Assembly: GCA_963932465.1 (NCBI GenBank)
Contig: OZ010800.1
Span: 99,095,307 to 99,159,306 of the forward strand
DNA: 64,000 bases
Reading direction: 5' to 3'
DNA from: Maratus speciosus
Taxonomy: Eukaryota; Arthropoda; Arachnida; Araneae; Salticidae
This document shows positions 59,776-64,000 of this stretch, piece after piece. A model generated the notes under the pieces. The model made no database searches and was not told the DNA's origin. It was given only the letters and a program-made list of their open reading frames with translations. The translations under genes were made by a program, and so were the position numbers. The stretch's first letter is position 1; each line of letters starts with the position of its first letter.

Positions 59776-60286
59776 CTAAACAATCTGTCTATCTTTATGG
59801 TACAGAGTCCATTTTCTGTCACCACAAATTCGGCCTACCTGACAAGGCTGGATCCTCCCAGTTATCATATTTTCTGTATACCAAATCAGTACTGGACTAC
59901 TTTTCCAGAACGTAAAAGATAAGAAAAAACACACACAAACAACATAACACAAAATAATAGCAAAATCAATCACTAAATACTGCTGCATGAAAAGTTCTTC
60001 GTCGTTAAATAATATTTTTGGATTTCAAGAAATAATAAAGGTTTTTTTTCTTTGTCACTTGGACGCAGTTCTTAGGACAGTTTATTCACACTAGTACAAA
60101 AAAATACCAATAAAACAGAGTTAAAATGTAAAAAAAGTATAAACAAAGCACGTAATAGCACAAATACCTCACTTTAGGGTGTAGACGTTCACGGCATCAA
60201 GTGATCTGCAGCGCTCGAGGTCGCATTTGCACTTTCATGGTGTGCAATTTTGCTTAAATTGTAGCGATCGTTTCTTTTTATTGCTA
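59776..60286 (-). pseudogene. Gypsy-type pol, C-terminal end (left of fold-back insertion)
   Basis: Reading the minus strand from the fold-back boundary gives AIKRNDRYNLSKIAHHESAN and then SSAADHLMP before a TGA at 60189. NDRY followed by HE and a DH..P block is the usual end of arthropod gypsy-type pol after the integrase. Further left, ENMITGRIQPCQVGRICGDR (about 59880-59820) may be the remaining tail. The frame joins in phase with EIT on the far side of the fold-back element. Confidence 0.65.
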
Positions 60287-61777
60287 GGTCAATCCATTTC
60301 AAGTGGTCCAGCACTGGTTGCTCGACCATTTTTAAAAAATCTGAAATTTTTGTATAACAATACTAACATGATGGAAGTTCAAAATGACTATTATTTTAAT
60401 TTTATTAATTTTTGTTTGTGCATAACGGCCATCTTTGTTTCATCGTCTGCAGCAATTTTCTCAGAAGAAGGGTTTACGGAATTGTAAATAATTCATCGTT
60501 TATTTATCCAATTCAACTGCGGATTAAAGCAATGTGTACAGAATACATTGGCCTAAAAATCTGGTAATAGAGTAGTTTCCGAAACTAACTGCTTATTGGT
60601 AAAATTTAAGCATAAAGTTTCAGTTTTTTTCCAAAATCTGTCCGTTTACAAGAGGGAATTTTTCTAGCAAGGAATACTGTCAACAAGACATATTTTTTTT
60701 TTACAAATAGCCCGAAAGTACTTGTATTCACACGTCGAGTTCCAGATCTGGGAAATGCTTTCTCTTTGATAAAAAAAATCCCAAATTTTTCAATAATGAC
60801 AAAAATCGCACTTTTCAGGCTTTGATATCTCTGGTCGGGCACGACATAAAAATCTGAATTTTTTTTTATATAAGAGTATCGTATGGTAGTGTTATGCACA
60901 AGAAATTTCGGGATGGAGATTTGACTACAAGCTGAGATATGGCAAGGGCAACATGTCAAAACAATACTGCAAACTATTGTTTTGTTGTAGTCACACCTAA
61001 GTATTTATCTCAGAGTGTCATTTAAATTTATGTTTTTGATTATCTTTAAATAATAGTAATAGAAAATAAAGACCTTTGCAAAGATTAGCAATTAATTAAA
61101 AAAAAATAATTATGCCTAAGGCCATACATTTTGTATGATTTCAGTAATTTTTGTTGTAAGTAATTTTAGTAACTAAAAGAAACCTCAGCACTTTTACATA
61201 AAGAAAAAAAATATTTTTATACAAGACCTGAGACAAAAACAACATAGGGAAAAAGAAAAGCTGTTAATGTTGTCATACTTGTTGAAACATGATCAAACGT
61301 GTCAAAACACATTCTTGCTTGTTGGTTCAAAAACCACAATATTGATCTTACTCAAAATTTTATTTGTAGGAAACAATTCTTGTCACCTCTTGATAACTTG
61401 ATTGAAGATCTTGGCCCTGCTGGCTCATAGAAATATACTTTGAAATCACTATGTGCAAGTCTCAATTCAATAATAATTCCTCGCTTACTTCTTATGAAAA
61501 AATGTGATTTTTCTGCAGTATAAATTTTGAAAAGGCTTTGGGTATCTTTACTTTCTGAAAATTACTTGAGGCTGATGCATGGTAACATCGCATAATGTTT
61601 CATTTACAGGAATATACTTATGGTAGGAACAAGTTCCAGGGACTGACAAGCAGCATTAAAATTGTGGTTTTTAAAACAACAAGCAGGAATGTGTTTTGAC
61701 ACGTTTGATCATGTCTCAACAAGTAGGCCAACATTAACAGGTTTTCTCTTTCCCTATTCTGTTTTTGTCTCAGGTCT

Positions 61778-61823
<46 letters not shown>

Positions 61824-62732
61824 TGTGTGTGTAAAAATTCTGGGGTTTCTTTTAGTTATTAAAATTACAACAAAAATTACTGAAACCATATAAATTGTAG
61901 GCCTTAGGCATAATTATTTTTTAAATTAATTGCAAAAGACTTTATTTTCTGTTACTATTATTTAAAGATAATATAAAAAATAAATTTAAATGATACTCTG
62001 AAATAAATACTTAGCTGTGACTACAACAAAACAATAGTTTGGCAGTATTGTTTTGACATGTTGCCCTTGCCATATCTCAGCTTGTAGTCAAATCTCCATC
62101 CTGAAATTTCTTGTGCATAACACTACCATACAATACTCTTATAAAAAAAATCAGATTTTTATCTCGTGCCCCACCAGAGATATCAAAGCCTGAAAAGTGC
62201 GATTTTTGTCATTTTTGAAAAATCTAGGATTTCTTTTAACAAAGAGAAAGCAAATCTCAGATCTGAAACTCTCGGCCGGTAAGTACAAGCACTTTCAGCC
62301 TATTTGTAAAAAAAAAATTATGTCATGTTGACAGTATTCCTTACTAGAAAAATTTCCTCTTGTATACGGACAAATTTTGGAAAAAAACTGAAATTTATGC
62401 TTAAATTTTACCAATAAGCAGTTAGTTTCGGAAACTACTCCATTACCAGATTTTTATCCCAATGTATTCCGTACAAATTGCTTTAATCCGCACTTGAATT
62501 GGATAAATAAAAGATGAATTATTTACAATCCCATAAACTCTTCTTGTGAGAAAATTGCTGCAGACGTGAAACAAAGATGGCCGCCATGCACAAACAAAAA
62601 TAAATAAAATTAAAATAATAGTCATTTTGAACTTTCATCATGTTATAGTTTTTGCACAAAAAATTTCAGATTTTTTAAAAATGGTCGAGCAACGAATATC
62701 TGATTTTCTGGACCACTTGAAATGGATTGACC
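60287..62732. mobile_element. Fold-back element, 2.45 kb, with arms of about 1.06 kb
   Basis: The two ends are inverted copies beginning GGTCAATCCATTTCAAGTGG. The arms run 60287-61341 and 61660-62732, with moderate divergence and one TA microsatellite expansion (about 61783-61820) in the right arm. The central 318 bp is unique and holds no gene that I recognise. The element interrupts gypsy pol. A target duplication is unclear; CTGCA on one side and TAGCA on the other are the best candidates. Frames at 60227-60487, 60606-60959, 61662-61862, 62443-62625 and 62627-62890 fall in the arms or across their edges and are not independent genes. Confidence 0.9.
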
Positions 62733-62754
62733 CTGCAGTAATCTCGTGGGAAAC

Positions 62755-64000
62755 AAGAAAGTTATGTTTTAGTTTGGTTCCTGTCCCAAACTGGGTTTTT
62801 TTAATGGCCACTGAATCACCGAGTTTATATGTGTTGGCCTTTTTTTCCCTTTTTGTTATATGTTTTCATGTAATCCTGTTGTATTTTTAATCAGTTTTCC
62901 TTGGCTATTTCTCTATTCGAATTTCTTTCCGATATGAATGAATTTAATTCCTCATCATCTAACAGTGTTTTGATTTTCAGGTGGGTTTTCTGCCGCAGTT
63001 TCGCTTTGTCAGTAGTTCCAAGGGGGTAAATTTTCTACTTCTACTATTCATGATGCGATGTAAGTGCGCGAAAAATCTGTACCCTTTAATGGGGTCTTCT
63101 ACGCTAATTTTCGATAAAATCGGGATAAGACTTCTGTGTATTCGCTTTATTTGACTGCTTGCTCTAGGTATCCCTGTTGTTATTGGAATATGTTCTATAT
63201 TCTCTTCCTCACAATAATTCTCAAAATCAGCAGAAATGAAACACGGTCCTTTCTTGGTGATGATTCGCGACGGATTTCCGAAAATAATGAGTTGTGGGGT
63301 TAACCTGTCGATGACTTCTTTATTGACTGTAGTTTTAACGGTGTATATCCAATCGAATTTGGTAAATCTATCCACAGTGGTAAAAATATGATTATAATTT
63401 TTATTTTTGGAGTGCATGGGACCAATGTGATCTATGTGGTTGTTCTTGAGGGGCATATTTTGTTTGGGGATCGGGCTTAATAAACCTTCTCCTTTCCCTT
63501 GCTTTTTATTATAAAGTATACACATGCAATTGGTAATGACGCTTTCAATTTGCTTTCTTAATTGGGGTACACAATAATTGTGTTTTAAAATAATTTCAGT
63601 TTTAGCCACTGTGTACCTTTGTTACCACACGTGTTGTTATACCACACTTACCTTTGATATGTACGTCGCGCAGTATTTCCTTTTGCATATTGGTAGGAAT
63701 CCTCAGAAGATCTCTGCTATTTTCATATTTGTATAGGATCTCGTTTCTTATAAAATATTCTCAACTTCCATTTTCTGATTAATTTTTTATCACTTGTATG
63801 TTTTGTTTTCTTGTTGTGCATTCTTTATTTTTAATGTTAATTCATCGTGCGATCGGATTACTAATAGTACTGTATTTCTACACTATGCGTCTACATGTTT
63901 CATCTGGGATACTGATCGGTGTGCAATTTCAAATTCAAATTCCTGTAAGAATATCTCCCATCTTCTCTTTTCTACACCGCGTCCAAAAAGTTTAGAGAAT
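62755..64000 (-). pseudogene. Gypsy-type LTR retrotransposon pol: RNase H end and integrase, broken, runs off window
   Basis: From the right edge the minus strand reads RWEIFLQEFEFEIAHRSVSQ and MKHVDA, the end of gypsy RNase H. Next come a decayed linker and the HHCC zinc region (KEILRDVHIKGKCGITTR-type sequence in shifted frame, then QIESVITNCMC). The integrase core lies in the open frame 63609-62977: HIDHIGPM, FTTVDRFTKFDWIY, IFGNPSRIITKKG, HIPITTGIPRASSQIKRIHR. Only the first catalytic Asp is kept; the second position reads K (normally D in RI.SDRG) and the Glu position reads K (normally E in Q.ER.NR). After a stop the frame goes on with TYKLGDSVAIKKTQFG and HNFLVSHEIT up to the fold-back element. 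This copy is dead. Confidence 0.9.

Noticed and set aside
60227..62890. Frames of 60-117 codons in the fold-back element
   Set aside because: They lie in the inverted arms or across their edges. The same sequence in the opposite arm does not keep the frame.
1..64000. CRISPR arrays, bacterial operons, ribosome binding sites, rRNA genes
   Set aside because: No direct repeats with regular spacers, no rRNA-like sequence and no prokaryotic gene organisation; the content is that of a eukaryotic repeat-rich region.

Overview
The window is strongly AT-rich eukaryotic DNA in which I find no intact host protein-coding gene. It is almost entirely dead or dying transposable elements, tRNA-like repeats, minisatellites and microsatellites. 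The element repertoire (a LINE with RNase H, gypsy-type LTR elements, mariner, pogo/Tigger-like, a DDE_Tnp_4 transposase linked to a SWIM zinc finger, and an unnamed transposase family common in arthropod assemblies) points to an arthropod. Several families feel like those of spiders or other chelicerates, but that is an impression and not something the sequence proves.

Layout. 1-9.7 kb: a broken DDE_Tnp_4/SWIM transposase (about 1250-2165), a two-unit tRNA-like tandem repeat with an inverted-repeat flank (2535-3270), a pogo-like element with TIRs (4932-6596) and degenerate minisatellites. 9.7-16.8 kb: a 1.7-kb direct repeat pair carrying a Pol III-type box module, then a second pogo-like element (14825-16831). 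17.9-20.7 kb: a 202-bp MITE, a 150-bp minisatellite and copy 1 of a dispersed repeat. 22.3-29.6 kb: copy 2 of that repeat, split by a full-length 6.53-kb LINE on the minus strand with a 16-bp target-site duplication. The LINE has gag-like ORF1 and ORF2 (endonuclease, reverse transcriptase, RNase H), and ORF2 itself contains a 176-bp insertion. 30.1-33.8 kb: a degraded terminal-inverted-repeat transposon whose transposase belongs to a family I cannot place in a named superfamily. 34.6-35.7 kb: three 328-bp tandem units, each with a well-folded tRNA-like sequence, bounded by inverted repeats. 39.1-43.9 kb: an LTR element whose left LTR holds a TTAA-flanked element, which in turn holds a TA-flanked element. 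47.2-52.3 kb: a second LTR-like direct-repeat pair inside a TA microsatellite. 53.5-54.9 kb: a deleted mariner split by a second copy of the TTAA element. 56.0-57.0 kb: the 3' end of a pogo-like element with an open last exon. 58.4-59.3 kb: a roughly 300-bp tandem repeat. 59.8-64.0 kb: a decayed gypsy pol split by a 2.45-kb fold-back element with arms of about 1.06 kb; pol runs off the right edge.

The main value of the window is its internal evidence for insertions. For four nested insertions (LINE, two TTAA-element copies, TA element) the pre-insertion site can be read from another copy inside the same window, so boundaries and target duplications can be called without a database. A recurrent theme is tRNA-like or Pol III-like modules embedded in unrelated repeats. 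None of the protein remnants looks capable of making an active enzyme; the best preserved are the LINE RT/RNase H frame and a single pogo-like terminal exon.
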